The notes: a model not told the origin generated them from the letters alone. Shown: positions 51,762 through 61,387, counted from the stretch's first letter. The stretch: 64,000 nt of DNA from Bdellovibrionales bacterium RIFOXYC1_FULL_37_79 (GCA_001770015.1 MEQB01000011.1:62001-126000), one strand, 5' to 3'. Translations and numbers: made by a program.

Positions 51762-51816
51762 CGGTTCTTATTTGCGAACCAACACGTTAATCGCAGATAG
51801 TCGCAAATAAGAACCG
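51762..51816. repeat. 16-bp perfect inverted repeat
   Basis: CGGTTCTTATTTGCGA (51762-51777) pairs exactly with TCGCAAATAAGAACCG (51801-51816) across a 23-base loop. It begins 20 bases after the stop of the large orphan gene. No T run follows on either strand, so it is not a standard terminator. It may be an RNA-stabilising hairpin or a recombination or transfer remnant. Confidence 0.75.
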
Positions 51817-51968
51817 TGTACTTTGGCTATCAAACCTAATTATCCATATCAAGGGGGTTTTTGGCTTGTAAATTATCCAATGTATAGGATACTTATATAC
51901 GTCATCCTGATAATGTGTTAACTCACTCAGGATAGCATCATAATTCTTATTATAAAATGGAGTAGGAA

Positions 51969-52400
51969 ATGGCATTATTAAAATCTTTTTTTCTTTTTGT
52001 GTTTCTTGTAAATCTTGCTTACGCTGATCTAAACAATGTTGGCCCAATTCAGATAAAACCTCTCTATGTCGAAACACGATCTGCGGCGGGCACAATTCAT
52101 TTTTATGCAGATATTTTAGCGGTTGATTACGTTACACAAAGCTCTACAACAATTGGAGCGACCCTGAGATTGGAAAACTCAAAATTAGCTGGCAAAGTTT
52201 TTTCTTGTCGAGTTTGGAGTGATCGTGTTGAATTTATTCAATCATTACATAAACAGATTGTAGATTTAAGACTTACTAAAATTCCCATGACACTGCACTG
52301 TTATATTGGCGATAAAGAAATAGACAGTGGTATCATCAGGGTAAATTTAAAAGATATGGGCAATCATAACTCATTTCATGTTTCAGCAACAGTTAAGTGA
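51969..52400 (+). CDS. small secreted beta-rich protein
   Basis: 143 residues. Signal peptide about 1-19 (LLKSFFLFVFLVNLAYA), then a beta-sandwich-like domain (IQIKPLYVETRSAAGTIHFYADILAVDYVTQ) with two Cys (FSCRVW and LHCYIG) placed to form a disulfide. GGAGTAGG precedes the ATG. No family recognised. Confidence 0.6.
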   Translation: MALLKSFFLFVFLVNLAYADLNNVGPIQIKPLYVETRSAAGTIHFYADILAVDYVTQSSTTIGATLRLENSKLAGKVFSCRVWSDRVEFIQSLHKQIVDLRLTKIPMTLHCYIGDKEIDSGIIRVNLKDMGNHNSFHVSATVK

Positions 52401-52631
52401 AAACTGCTGAAGCTTTTCAAGGGATCAATATTTAGAATTTTTACATATTAAAAAATGATATTATTAGCTTCTAGTCATTACTCACACTAAAGTCTAGAAA
52501 GTTGAATTGGGTAATTGGGGCGAGTTGAAATTTTATTATCTATTGAATCAAATTCTAATTTCCAATTGCGCTGCAAGAATTATGGTATTGGATTCCTTGG
52601 AGGCATGGGCACGATATGTTTTCCATCTCAC

Positions 52632-54329
52632 TTATTCTAACAAAAGCACTGGATGTAGATCAGCCTCATAATTCCAAAGTGGAGAGAGAAGCGCCGAAGC
52701 GCGAATTCTAGGTTGTTTGCGTCTAAAATTAATTTTAATTTGTCCGCTTGAGGGATCATAGTTTAATTCTTTGAGGGAAATTCGTATTTCAGTTCTCCAG
52801 CTATAATCATCTTTAGAGTTAGCAATTAAAAAGGAACCATTCCATTCTGGGTGATAGGTTGAGTCTGTTTTATTAAATTTTTGATCCCAGATCGTTCCGA
52901 TAGAATTGGTATAAAACTGATAAGTTTCCTTTGGATTAGGAGTGATTATCATGCCAACGGCATCATCCAAATGAACATTCCCGTCGCGATCTACCGCATT
53001 TGAGCGAAGCTCATTCATGCGAGAGTCGTAACAATTGATTGCAATATAAAGAAATTGATCATCATGCATGAAAGAAAGTTCTGTTTTTTCTACAGGACTA
53101 AGCGTTCCGTCCATCTCTCCGAAATCAGTTGTTTTAATAGAGCGATCCCACTCAGAGGGGGTAATGATACCATCTATAGTTGGGGTATTGATTGGTGGAA
53201 TTTTGGAGCTAATAAGGACTCTCTCTAAAATAATGGGTTCATTATATTGATATTCTAGATTATTACCAAAAGGGTAGATGAATTTAATTCTTGGAAGAGG
53301 ATAAATAGAAGTCAGTTTGGTGAGTTTAATGGTGTCGTTATAAGTTTCACCTGGAAGTATCTCAATAGGCAAGGAAGATACAAGGGACGACCAGTTATCT
53401 CCTGTTTCAATTATTAAATTTTGCTTGATGGTTTTGTTGGTTTTATTTTGAATGGAGATAGTTAGATTGACGTTGTCATTTCCCTCTCGTATTTGCCCTT
53501 TAGTTAGTATTAATCCATTTTGAATCTCATTAAACATAATTTGATCCTGAGCCGACATGATATTACTTGGAATCATCCCATCTTCTTTAATCAATGTGGT
53601 ATGAAGTTTTCCATCTATGACCGTACACCACATAAACTGGTAAAAGAATCCAAAATGAACTTCGTCATTGCTTCCGCTAAAATGTCCTCCACTGCTACCA
53701 ACGATAAAATACTCTATGCCATCAATTTTCTGATAGGCATTTTGATGTAGATGTCCGGTAAAGACCGCTTTGACATTGTAATGTTTAAAAATGTTGTGAA
53801 GAGGATCGACTTCTCCTCGAACGCTGGCATACCAAAAAGGCTTATGCATAAAAACAAAAATATTTTCGAAATGTTTATTTCTTTCCAGATCATTAATCAA
53901 CCAGACTATTTGTGAGCTTTTCAGTTCATAGAAACTTTCCCACATGGAGTTATCCATGATAATGAAATGAGAATTTTCATAATCAAAAGAATAATAAGTC
54001 GGACGATTGGTGTGCTCAATATAGCGAATTCTGGATGCTTCATCTAAGATATCATTATTCCCGGGAACAAAATAAAATGGACTGGTTAAAATATCCAGGG
54101 TTTTAAGTACCACTTGCCAGTCGTCTTCTAGTCCATCTTCAGGAAGATCACCCACATTTAAAACAATATCTGGGTGGAGAGTTTCTACTTTTGAAACCAC
54201 TGATTCGAAAATAGGTTGATTAGCGGTTCCGGTTCGGTCGCCGATTATGGCGAAATGAAATTTGGTAGAAGCCAGAGTGATCAGAGAAAACAGGGAAAAA
54301 GTTAATATGAGAAGAAGGTTTTTCATCAT
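52632..54329 (-). CDS. secreted metallophosphoesterase with CBM9-like domain
   Basis: 565 residues from the ATG at 54329 (AAGGA ahead; the frame extends upstream). Signal peptide about 1-20 (KNLLLILTFSLFSLITLAS). Calcineurin-like phosphatase domain (about 22-260) with metal motifs IGDRTGT, LNVGDLPEDG, PGNNDI, FMHKPF and FTGHLHQ; NVGDLPEDG and PGNNDI replace the commoner GDxxD and GNHD, so motif order is kept with small changes. A linker domain is followed by a C-terminal CBM9-type sandwich (about 400-560, TPTIDGIITPSEWDRS, then WRTEIRISLKEL). Likely acts on an envelope or host glycan-linked phosphate; this is inference. Confidence 0.8.
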   Translation of the reverse strand: MMKNLLLILTFSLFSLITLASTKFHFAIIGDRTGTANQPIFESVVSKVETLHPDIVLNVGDLPEDGLEDDWQVVLKTLDILTSPFYFVPGNNDILDEASRIRYIEHTNRPTYYSFDYENSHFIIMDNSMWESFYELKSSQIVWLINDLERNKHFENIFVFMHKPFWYASVRGEVDPLHNIFKHYNVKAVFTGHLHQNAYQKIDGIEYFIVGSSGGHFSGSNDEVHFGFFYQFMWCTVIDGKLHTTLIKEDGMIPSNIMSAQDQIMFNEIQNGLILTKGQIREGNDNVNLTISIQNKTNKTIKQNLIIETGDNWSSLVSSLPIEILPGETYNDTIKLTKLTSIYPLPRIKFIYPFGNNLEYQYNEPIILERVLISSKIPPINTPTIDGIITPSEWDRSIKTTDFGEMDGTLSPVEKTELSFMHDDQFLYIAINCYDSRMNELRSNAVDRDGNVHLDDAVGMIITPNPKETYQFYTNSIGTIWDQKFNKTDSTYHPEWNGSFLIANSKDDYSWRTEIRISLKELNYDPSSGQIKINFRRKQPRIRASALLSPLWNYEADLHPVLLLE

Positions 54330-54679
54330 ACAGGGTTCCTTGATTTTGAGATTAGATGGTTTTGGGACGTATAACATATTGCTAATAAAAATCAAAGATG
54401 ATTAAAGTTAGATTGATTGGAATCAAAAATTTTATTATTTTTCAATCAACTTAATATTGGGACTTGAAATTTAACTAATCCAGCATGATGAAGTTGTATT
54501 TTATTTAACATGTTAAAATATGGACTTTATATAGAAATTAAAACAGTTTAAACAAAATCCATGTATTATGCCGGCTACCCTATTTGTAAGGGATACATTT
54601 GAAAATACAAAAGGCTACGAGTGTATCTTTTTTGAGCAACTTACGATTACTTTTTGACCTTATTACGGAATGTTATCGC

Positions 54680-54695
54680 TGGCATAAAGAATGCA
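54680..54695 (+). promoter_or_regulatory. possible sigma-54 promoter
   Basis: TGGCAT (54680-54685), 5 bases, then ATGCA (54691-54695) keeps the GG/GC pair and spacing of sigma-54 sites, with one deviation in the -12 box. It would start transcription just before the gene at 54723. The 393-base gap 54330-54722 contains nothing else I can identify. Needs a sigma-54 gene elsewhere. Confidence 0.3.
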
Positions 54696-54722
54696 GTGAT
54701 AATTTAGAGTGAGATAATAGAA

Positions 54723-55766
54723 ATGAAATCAATTATTTTTATAATATTAGCGATTATATTATTACAAAAACCGATTGTCGTAATTTCTTGCGAACAATCA
54801 AATGCCGAGAGTTCTTGCAAAATTTCTCAATGTGAGGATAAATATAGTTTCATTCAAAATAAGATTAACAATTCATTTACGTTGAAACAATTTGCTAAAA
54901 AAATTAGTGAAATTGACCCGAAAGTAATATTGGTGGGGGAGACTCATGATTTTCATTATGAAAAGACCTTAAAGAAGTTTATTGAAGAATACAACACTGA
55001 GAGTAATCAAAAAATAGATTGTGCATTTATAGAAATACCGGAAGGAAAGCTACCTGGGCCAGAGGGGTATTATGAATATAAGAAAGGCAATATTCCTAAA
55101 CCTATTCGTTTTAAGGGATATGTTGACGGAGTTGAAAAAGTGTTTGCCATTGATGATAGGTTCACAAATGAAAGGGATAATGACATGGCAGAAAAAATAG
55201 AATTAATTTTTAAAAGTGGACTGTGCACGAGAGCGGTAAGTATCAATGGATATATGCATCTTCAGAGTATGAAAAAAGAACTTGCCAAGCGAAGTTTAAG
55301 CAGTTTTTCGCTTCGATGGAATTCAACGATGGACTACTTGGGTGATTATTCTATTTTTCCAAGCAATTTTTATGCGGGTCAGTTAAGTATCAATAATTCC
55401 TTAAAAGAGTTTTGGGATAACTGTGAACCTATTAGAATTGCGAATCAAACTGCGTTTTTTACTTCAAATAAAGATACAAATTTTTATAACCAATTTCTAT
55501 CAGTGGACGTACCTTGGAACTGGGCGGATGCCCATATATTCACGGATCCAGAGGTCTTGGTGATGAGATATTTTGTTGATGCCTGCAAAGCTGATATTAC
55601 TAACAAGAATGAGCTTTTATCTGAGGAAATGGAATCTTGTTTAAAAACTGATATAACAAAAGATAGGTGCGAAAAAAAATTAAAAACCCAAATAGGGTTA
55701 GATGAAATAAATAATGCTTCTATCCAATGTAACAAGTTCGAAGAGTTTGTTGATGGATTTAAATAG
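54723..55766 (+). CDS. exported Tiki/TraB/ChaN-superfamily protein
   Basis: 347 residues. Signal peptide about 1-23 (FIILAIILLQKPIVVISC), possibly with a lipid-attachment Cys. KVILVGETHDFHYEKTLKKF carries the GETH motif of the Tiki/TraB/ChaN/EreA superfamily, CAFIEIPEGKLP the acidic strand, and RAVSINGYMHLQSMKKEL a second G-x-x-H motif. Members are metalloproteases, haem-binding proteins or erythromycin esterases. Eight or more cysteines are spread over the mature part. Function not determinable here. The ribosome site is weak. Confidence 0.65.
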   Translation: MKSIIFIILAIILLQKPIVVISCEQSNAESSCKISQCEDKYSFIQNKINNSFTLKQFAKKISEIDPKVILVGETHDFHYEKTLKKFIEEYNTESNQKIDCAFIEIPEGKLPGPEGYYEYKKGNIPKPIRFKGYVDGVEKVFAIDDRFTNERDNDMAEKIELIFKSGLCTRAVSINGYMHLQSMKKELAKRSLSSFSLRWNSTMDYLGDYSIFPSNFYAGQLSINNSLKEFWDNCEPIRIANQTAFFTSNKDTNFYNQFLSVDVPWNWADAHIFTDPEVLVMRYFVDACKADITNKNELLSEEMESCLKTDITKDRCEKKLKTQIGLDEINNASIQCNKFEEFVDGFK

Positions 55767-55806
55767 GAAGCTAAATAAGGCTGAGTTTTGTTTTAAAAAT
55801 ATTTTA

Positions 55807-56937
55807 TTATTCTTCAATCAACTCAATATTTGCCCGTGGAATGGTGACTTCTTCGTTGTTTCCTTCAAATTTTACTTTTAAAACCCGAGCGTGAGTTTCA
55901 GATTCAATTTGCGTGAGAGCGGAAGGAAGATCAGTTACTGTTCCAATTCTTCCAAAGTATGGTTGTCGGATAACCCGTACTTGGTTGCCGATTGCAACGG
56001 GCTTGGCTTCGTGAACTTCTTTTTCGATACGGCTTAAATCAGCATCGTCGTAAGGAATAATTATTTCAGGGCGGATAACGCCTGCTCTGATTTGCGTGGC
56101 ACCAGAGATGGAGGCAATTGCACCTTCTCGGTCTTTTAAACAATTCCAGGTTCTTTGGGCCATTTGAATTTTTCCAAAGCCTTCGGTCAAAACGAGGGTT
56201 ACACCGACGTCTTCAGATCCGGTGATGGCAACCCCAAGGTCGTATCCGAGAATGGTTCTAAGATCTCCGTCTTTAATTCCACCAAGAATAATGCCTTTAA
56301 CACCAACTTGAATTGCTTTTTTGATAGCGGCAAAGTCAGCAAAAGCTCCACCAACAATGATGGCATCCTTGTATTCAGAAGTAATGTTTGCTTCTTCCAG
56401 TACGTCACCGGGAGATTTTACGGCAAATTTTAAAGTTCCCCAGGTTTCTCCGCCAATCCCAAAAATACCTTGTATAAAACTACAAACGGTCTCGACAACT
56501 ACACCTTCTTTGGGAACGACCTCTGTTACTTTACCATTGATGTAACCCTTTACTTGAACAGGAATAGGTGGTTCACGAAGAAGAACTTGTCCGGTTACGC
56601 TGGAGATGGATTCAATTTTTCCCTTGAGAGGGGCCTTTATCTGGGTGGAAAACCATTTGATAAAAGATTTGCTTTCAGCAATCAGTTCATCTTTTTCAAA
56701 GGAATCACCAACTTTTTTTAGCATATACTGGTCTATTTCCATTGCTTGAATTCCAAGCAGGTTGACTACGTTGATAGTGGAAACGTTACCAGGAAGATCG
56801 GTTTTGGCTACAATGCTGTCTCTTTGTACGAGATCACCAATTTTATTAACCACCTCACCTTTTAAGGGGAGGATGCGATCTTTAGCGATAACTGTTCTTT
56901 TTGCGACTCTAAGTCCTGGCGTATATGAGTGTCCCAT
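55807..56937 (-). CDS. KOW-domain partner of the MutL-like protein
   Basis: 376 residues. The N-terminal half contains two beta-barrel/lipoyl-like turns (ILPLKGEVVNKIGDLVQRDSIVAKTDLPG, then IKAPLKGKIESISSVTGQVLLREPPIPV). The middle has KDAIIVGGAFADFAAIKKAIQVGVKGIILGGIKDGDLR, and the C-terminus a KOW-type stretch (GNQVRVIRQPYFGRIGTVTDLPS). GGAGG precedes the ATG. Starts 16 bases after the MutL-like gene. I have seen this pair together in other anaerobe-like genomes, but its function is unknown to me. Confidence 0.65.
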   Translation of the reverse strand: MGHSYTPGLRVAKRTVIAKDRILPLKGEVVNKIGDLVQRDSIVAKTDLPGNVSTINVVNLLGIQAMEIDQYMLKKVGDSFEKDELIAESKSFIKWFSTQIKAPLKGKIESISSVTGQVLLREPPIPVQVKGYINGKVTEVVPKEGVVVETVCSFIQGIFGIGGETWGTLKFAVKSPGDVLEEANITSEYKDAIIVGGAFADFAAIKKAIQVGVKGIILGGIKDGDLRTILGYDLGVAITGSEDVGVTLVLTEGFGKIQMAQRTWNCLKDREGAIASISGATQIRAGVIRPEIIIPYDDADLSRIEKEVHEAKPVAIGNQVRVIRQPYFGRIGTVTDLPSALTQIESETHARVLKVKFEGNNEEVTIPRANIELIEE

Positions 56938-56953
56938 TTTTTCCTCCGCTTAA

Positions 56954-58750
56954 TTAATAAACTGGATAAAGATCCATTGCTTGATTCCATTTCTTGATTA
57001 TATTTTTTCTCTCTTGATCGTCTTCTGGGAATTCAATGGGTCTTCCACGTCCGTCGACAATCAATCCAACTACGCCACCTTGAACAGTTCCCTTGTAAGT
57101 TTTGCCTTTGCCGGCGCCTACATCAAAGTTTTTGGCGGGATTGAGTTCAACTTCGGCTGTCTCGCCTATGCCCAAGTGAAAATGTTTTAAATCGCCAAAG
57201 TGAAGATCCTCTTGAATGGTTTTTCCACCCATGGTGATTTTATAATCCATTATTTTTTGTCCAAACTTTTTAAGCTGTCCAGCAGGAGCAATACAAGTTC
57301 CAAGGTAGATCAGACAATCTTTTTGGAAAACTTCGGTGGCAATTTCCCCATCAATTTTGGCAAGAACACCCAGGTGAGGCATCATAAAGATGCTGTCCAC
57401 GGTAAGTGTGGTGATACCTTCTGGCAAGAATGCATCGATCATCATGGACATGGACTGATTTCTTCTTGGGGCGTGGGATAAAACACCACCAGAACCAACG
57501 ATCATATCAAGCTCGGTCATTTTAATAATTGATTGACCTGTTCCTTCTTGGCTGAAAACGTCTGCAATTGTTCTTGTCTGTTGAACCCCTTTGAGTCCTA
57601 CCGCCAGAAGTTTATGTTGATCAAAAGAAAGCCTAAGAGCCTCTCTTGAGATTGCTTGTTCAATTTTTAATTCTTCAAGGGATTGAGGAATGGTAGTAGG
57701 ACGAATCATTTTATTTTTGATCCGATCCCTGACTTCTTTTTCATCAATATCAAAGGAAAGCCAGCGCATGACATTTTTCAGTCCTGCGTCTGCCAGAACG
57801 TTGGATATGGAGTAACTCATCCCGTAGTTAGCTGAAACGGTACGGTTGAATGTTTCACCAATGACGGAAAAGACGTCAGTGGTAGCCCCACCGATATCAA
57901 CCCCAATAACGTTTATACTGTTAAGTCTGGCAATGGTCTGCATAATCTCACCAACTGCCGCCGGGGTGGGCATGATTTCAACACTGACCATCTCCATTAA
58001 TTTTTTATATCCGGGAGCTTGGGCCATGACGTGTTCCAAAAATAGATTTTGAATTTCAAGCCTGGCTGGCATTAAGTTTTCTTCTTCAAGGGTTGGTCTC
58101 AGGTTGTCGGTGATTGTCAGCGCCATCTTGTGATCTAAAATTTCTTTGACTTTTCCGCGAGCGTCTTTATTGCCGGCATAAAGGACGGGAAGTCGATAGC
58201 TCATCCCCAGCCTTGGTTTTGGATCAGCAGCACCGATATATTCCGCCAGTTCAACCACATGGGTAACTGTTCCGCCATCGGTTCCGCCAGATAGCAGAAT
58301 CATATCAGGACGTAGTTGTCTGATTCTTTCAATTTTTTGGTGAGGAAGTCTTTTGTCGTTGGATGCCAGAATATCCATAACAATCGCACCGGCACCGAGT
58401 GCCGCTCTTTGAGCACTTTCAGCGGTCATGGTTTTGATGGCACCGGCCACCATCATTTGCAGACCACCGCCCGCAGAACTGGTAGAAATATAAGCATCAA
58501 CCCCAACTTTGCCATTCACCGTAGTGATAATCTTGTCCCCGTCTAATATTTTTCGACCGGAGAGTTCTTCCACTTCCTGAATAGCGTTGAGTACCCCCTT
58601 GGTAACGTCTTCAAAGGGAGCTTCCACGGTGGTGGGCGCTTCTCCTCTAAACGTTTGGCGATATTCATTTCCTACTTTTTCAATAAGAATGGCCTTGGTG
58701 GTGGTACTGCCGCAGTCAGTTGCGATAATTGCTTGAATATCCTTGGACAT
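56954..58750 (-). CDS. glmL: MutL/GlmL-like actin-fold ATPase
   Basis: 598 residues of the glutamate mutase L family (ASKHA fold). Phosphate-1 loop IATDCGSTTTKAILIEK at the N-terminus, phosphate-2 loop INVIGVDIGGATTDVFSV (about 278-295), and LLSGGTDGGTVTHVVELAEY and VGSGGVLSHAPRRNQ as adenosine-side motifs. In Clostridium, MutL/GlmL is thought to reactivate B12-dependent glutamate mutase. No mutase subunits (GlmS/GlmE) are in the window, so it is an orphan here and may act on another target. GAGAGG precedes the ATG. Confidence 0.85.
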   Translation of the reverse strand: MSKDIQAIIATDCGSTTTKAILIEKVGNEYRQTFRGEAPTTVEAPFEDVTKGVLNAIQEVEELSGRKILDGDKIITTVNGKVGVDAYISTSSAGGGLQMMVAGAIKTMTAESAQRAALGAGAIVMDILASNDKRLPHQKIERIRQLRPDMILLSGGTDGGTVTHVVELAEYIGAADPKPRLGMSYRLPVLYAGNKDARGKVKEILDHKMALTITDNLRPTLEEENLMPARLEIQNLFLEHVMAQAPGYKKLMEMVSVEIMPTPAAVGEIMQTIARLNSINVIGVDIGGATTDVFSVIGETFNRTVSANYGMSYSISNVLADAGLKNVMRWLSFDIDEKEVRDRIKNKMIRPTTIPQSLEELKIEQAISREALRLSFDQHKLLAVGLKGVQQTRTIADVFSQEGTGQSIIKMTELDMIVGSGGVLSHAPRRNQSMSMMIDAFLPEGITTLTVDSIFMMPHLGVLAKIDGEIATEVFQKDCLIYLGTCIAPAGQLKKFGQKIMDYKITMGGKTIQEDLHFGDLKHFHLGIGETAEVELNPAKNFDVGAGKGKTYKGTVQGGVVGLIVDGRGRPIEFPEDDQERKNIIKKWNQAMDLYPVY

Positions 58751-58850
58751 TTCTACCTCTCTGTTACTCGCTAATTAGGTAAGCTATGGATATATTGCTT
58801 AGTAAGACCTCCATTCATAACACGGTCTTAATATAAATTAAATGATTTCC

Positions 58851-59933
58851 TCAATCTATTTGGATAAATTTTATCTGGGCCTCTTTGATTTTACCGTCAC
58901 GCAAGTAGGTTATGGTAGCAGAGTCACCAATTTTAAATTTATCCAGAGCATGGTAGATATCCTCGTAATTATTCACTTCAACATCACCTATTTTTAATAA
59001 AATATCGCCAATGTAAATGCTATTATTGTCTTGTGTTAAACCTTTCAGACCGGCCTTATCGATAGGTCCGCCTTCGGCCACACTCCAAATGACCACGCCT
59101 TTTTTGATACCATAACGGTACTTGATTTGTTCGTTATAATTCATGGCGATTCCAAGTCTTGGTCTGATGACCTGGCCGTGTTTGATGATTTGAGGAACGA
59201 TATTATTGATCGTATCGACGGGCACTGAAAATCCAACCCCGGAACTTGCCCCAGATGTGCTATAGATGACGGTATTCATTCCGATTAACTCGCCGTTTGA
59301 ATCAAGCAGTGGACCGCCGGAATTTCCGGGGTTGATGGCAGCGTCCGTTTGAATCATATTGTTTATGCTGATACCGGTTACACCCTTGATAGAGCGATCG
59401 AGGGCAGAAACAATTCCCTGGGTTACCGTGTGATCGAGACCATAAGGGTTTCCGATGGCGATGGTTTTTTGACCAACTAATAAATTTTTAGAGGAACCTA
59501 CTTTGATTGGATGCAAATTTTTGGGAAGCTTGACCAGTTTTAAAACGGCGATATCTTTGTAGGCTTCGTCTCCGACCAGTACCGCTTCATACTGGGTCTT
59601 ATCCCCGTTAAAGGCAATCAAGAATTTTCCTCCCCCTTGGATAACGTGATAGTTGGTCACTATATGTCCTTTTTCATCCCACACAAAACCAGAGCCTGCG
59701 CCGGTTGGAACTTCCTGGCCTTCCAAATCTAAAAAACCTCTGCTGACTCTTTGAATATTGGAAACAAAAACCACCGAGTTAACGGTATTTTTGACGACTT
59801 CAATGGTGTTTTTTTCAGTTTCCAGCAGTTTTTGGGCGTCTGGATTACTGTAGCTGATGCGGTTAAAGGCAATAAAAAAAGAAATGATAGAGAGGGTTAT
59901 AACAGCAGGAAGAAATAATTTTACTCGATTCAT
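58851..59933 (-). CDS. DegP/HtrA-like serine protease
   Basis: 360 residues. Membrane anchor or signal (about 6-24), trypsin-like domain (about 75-245) with catalytic His in IVTNYHVIQG, Asp in YKDIAVLKLV and Ser in INPGNSGGPLLDSNGELIG, then one PDZ domain (about 255-350, IYIGDILLKIGDVEVNNYEDI). One PDZ and an N-terminal anchor resemble DegS. Envelope quality control is the expected role. GGAG precedes the ATG. Confidence 0.92.
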   Translation of the reverse strand: MNRVKLFLPAVITLSIISFFIAFNRISYSNPDAQKLLETEKNTIEVVKNTVNSVVFVSNIQRVSRGFLDLEGQEVPTGAGSGFVWDEKGHIVTNYHVIQGGGKFLIAFNGDKTQYEAVLVGDEAYKDIAVLKLVKLPKNLHPIKVGSSKNLLVGQKTIAIGNPYGLDHTVTQGIVSALDRSIKGVTGISINNMIQTDAAINPGNSGGPLLDSNGELIGMNTVIYSTSGASSGVGFSVPVDTINNIVPQIIKHGQVIRPRLGIAMNYNEQIKYRYGIKKGVVIWSVAEGGPIDKAGLKGLTQDNNSIYIGDILLKIGDVEVNNYEDIYHALDKFKIGDSATITYLRDGKIKEAQIKFIQID

Positions 59934-60009
59934 TTAAATCTCCATGATAAAGAATGTTAGTACTAATGGATATAATGCTATAGATACTCTTTATCAAGGG
60001 CCTTAAATT

Positions 60010-60912
60010 GTGGATATAAAATTTTATGATAGGTATAAAAATCAAGAGTCAATAGAAAAAGTTTATGGAAGCCGGGAAATTCTGTTCTTATACGAAACTT
60101 TCGCAGGCAAATTGTTAAGGTATCTGTTGTGCGGAAAGTTATTCAGTAAATTTTATGGTTTTTGGCAGGACGTGCCTTCGAGCAAAAATAAAATCAAACC
60201 TTTTATCAGGGAATTTGATATAAAAATTGGTGATTTTCTTCCAGAAGATGGAAGAGAAATGATTGATCCTTATGCGACTTTTAACCAGTTTTTTATCCGA
60301 AGATTTAAAGCAGGGAAAAGAAATTTTCCGGCCCATGAAAACGAAATGGGTGCCTTTGCGGAAGCCAGGTATCTTGGTTTTAAAAGGGTGACCGGGAACA
60401 TGACTGTTCCGGTTAAGGGCTTTGCACTTTCGGTGGAAGAAATTCTTGCCAACCCTATTTGGCATAAAACCTTTGCGGGAGGCCCGCTTCTGCTTGCCCG
60501 GCTTTGTCCTGTTGACTATCACCGCTTTCATTTTGTTGATGATGGGAAGGTGCTTGCCAGCTATAACGTGAAGGGGAGCTTGGATTCGGTAAACCCACTC
60601 GCTTTATCCACGAAAAAGGATATTTTATTTGCTAATGAAAGACAGGTAACCATTGTGGAAAGTAAAAATTTTGGAAAACTGGCCTACGTTGAAGTGGGGG
60701 CTATTTGCGTTGGTAAAATTATGCAATCTTGTCATTTAGAAAATCATAACAGAGGCGATGAAAAGGGTTATTTCTTGTTTGGTGGTTCCACGGTGATGGT
60801 CATTGGTGAAGAAAGAAAGTGGTATCCCAGTGAGGATATCCTTACCAAAACCAAGGAAGGGATGGAGATCTTCGTCCAACTCGGTGATGTCGTTGCAAGC
60901 AAAATTCAGTAG
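60010..60912 (+). CDS. psd: phosphatidylserine decarboxylase proenzyme
   Basis: 300 residues. Makes phosphatidylethanolamine at the inner membrane. The self-cleavage motif is FGGSTVM with G258-G259-S260-T261, where cleavage before Ser generates the pyruvoyl group of the alpha chain. LLARLCPVDYHRFHFVDDG is the conserved substrate region with the His used in cleavage, and FNQFFIRRFKAGKR is the usual N-terminal motif. Starts at GTG with AAGGG ahead. Divergent from the DegP-like gene. Confidence 0.93.
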   Translation: MDIKFYDRYKNQESIEKVYGSREILFLYETFAGKLLRYLLCGKLFSKFYGFWQDVPSSKNKIKPFIREFDIKIGDFLPEDGREMIDPYATFNQFFIRRFKAGKRNFPAHENEMGAFAEARYLGFKRVTGNMTVPVKGFALSVEEILANPIWHKTFAGGPLLLARLCPVDYHRFHFVDDGKVLASYNVKGSLDSVNPLALSTKKDILFANERQVTIVESKNFGKLAYVEVGAICVGKIMQSCHLENHNRGDEKGYFLFGGSTVMVIGEERKWYPSEDILTKTKEGMEIFVQLGDVVASKIQ

Positions 60913-61057
60913 AATCAAGCTGGGTTTGCCAATTCTCTAATAAGAATAATATTTTAAAAATGAAATGAAAAAAACCAAACCTCAGGCTAACTGTTTGTTA
61001 TCGTGAAAAATATCTTTGGCATCAAAACTGCTTGGTAAGTGAAAAAAAGGAGGCCAC

Positions 61058-61387
61058 ATGAAAGAGCAGAAAGAATTATTGCAAAGATTTATGAAACTTT
61101 TCAATCAACCCACCCTGCAAGAAATATCCAATCAAACCGGGATTCAAATTACCAGGGTTTTTCGAATTATGAATTTCGCTCCTATGAAATTTTCTGAATA
61201 TTTAATTTTTAAAAATCTGATTGATTTAAAAATTTGTCCCGATAATTCCCTGGCGATGGCCCTTGATCAATCCTTGAATGAATTATCGATTGATACCATC
61301 GACGATATCAAGCAACAAATTGAAAGAAAATTACAACTTAAAAAATTATTAACCAAAGATGATTCGAAGGAGGCGGTGTATGCGTGA
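61058..61387 (+). CDS. small HTH protein
   Basis: 109 residues with a strong GGAGG site. The N-terminus reads as a helix-turn-helix (LQEISNQTGIQITRVFRIMNFAPMKFSEYLIF), followed by an acidic helical tail. Overlaps the next gene by 8 bases, so the two proteins are made together. Function unknown; a transcription regulator is likely. Confidence 0.6.
   Translation: MKEQKELLQRFMKLFNQPTLQEISNQTGIQITRVFRIMNFAPMKFSEYLIFKNLIDLKICPDNSLAMALDQSLNELSIDTIDDIKQQIERKLQLKKLLTKDDSKEAVYA

Noticed and set aside
51787-52095. Minus-strand open frame of 102 codons
   Set aside because: It covers the signal-peptide region of the secreted beta-rich protein and part of the inverted repeat; no ribosome site or family features.
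56954-58750. Glutamate fermentation pathway
   Set aside because: Only the MutL-like reactivator is present; no mutase subunits are visible, so the pathway cannot be claimed.
60139-60531. Minus-strand open frame of 130 codons
   Set aside because: Entirely inside phosphatidylserine decarboxylase on the other strand; very basic and with no start signals.
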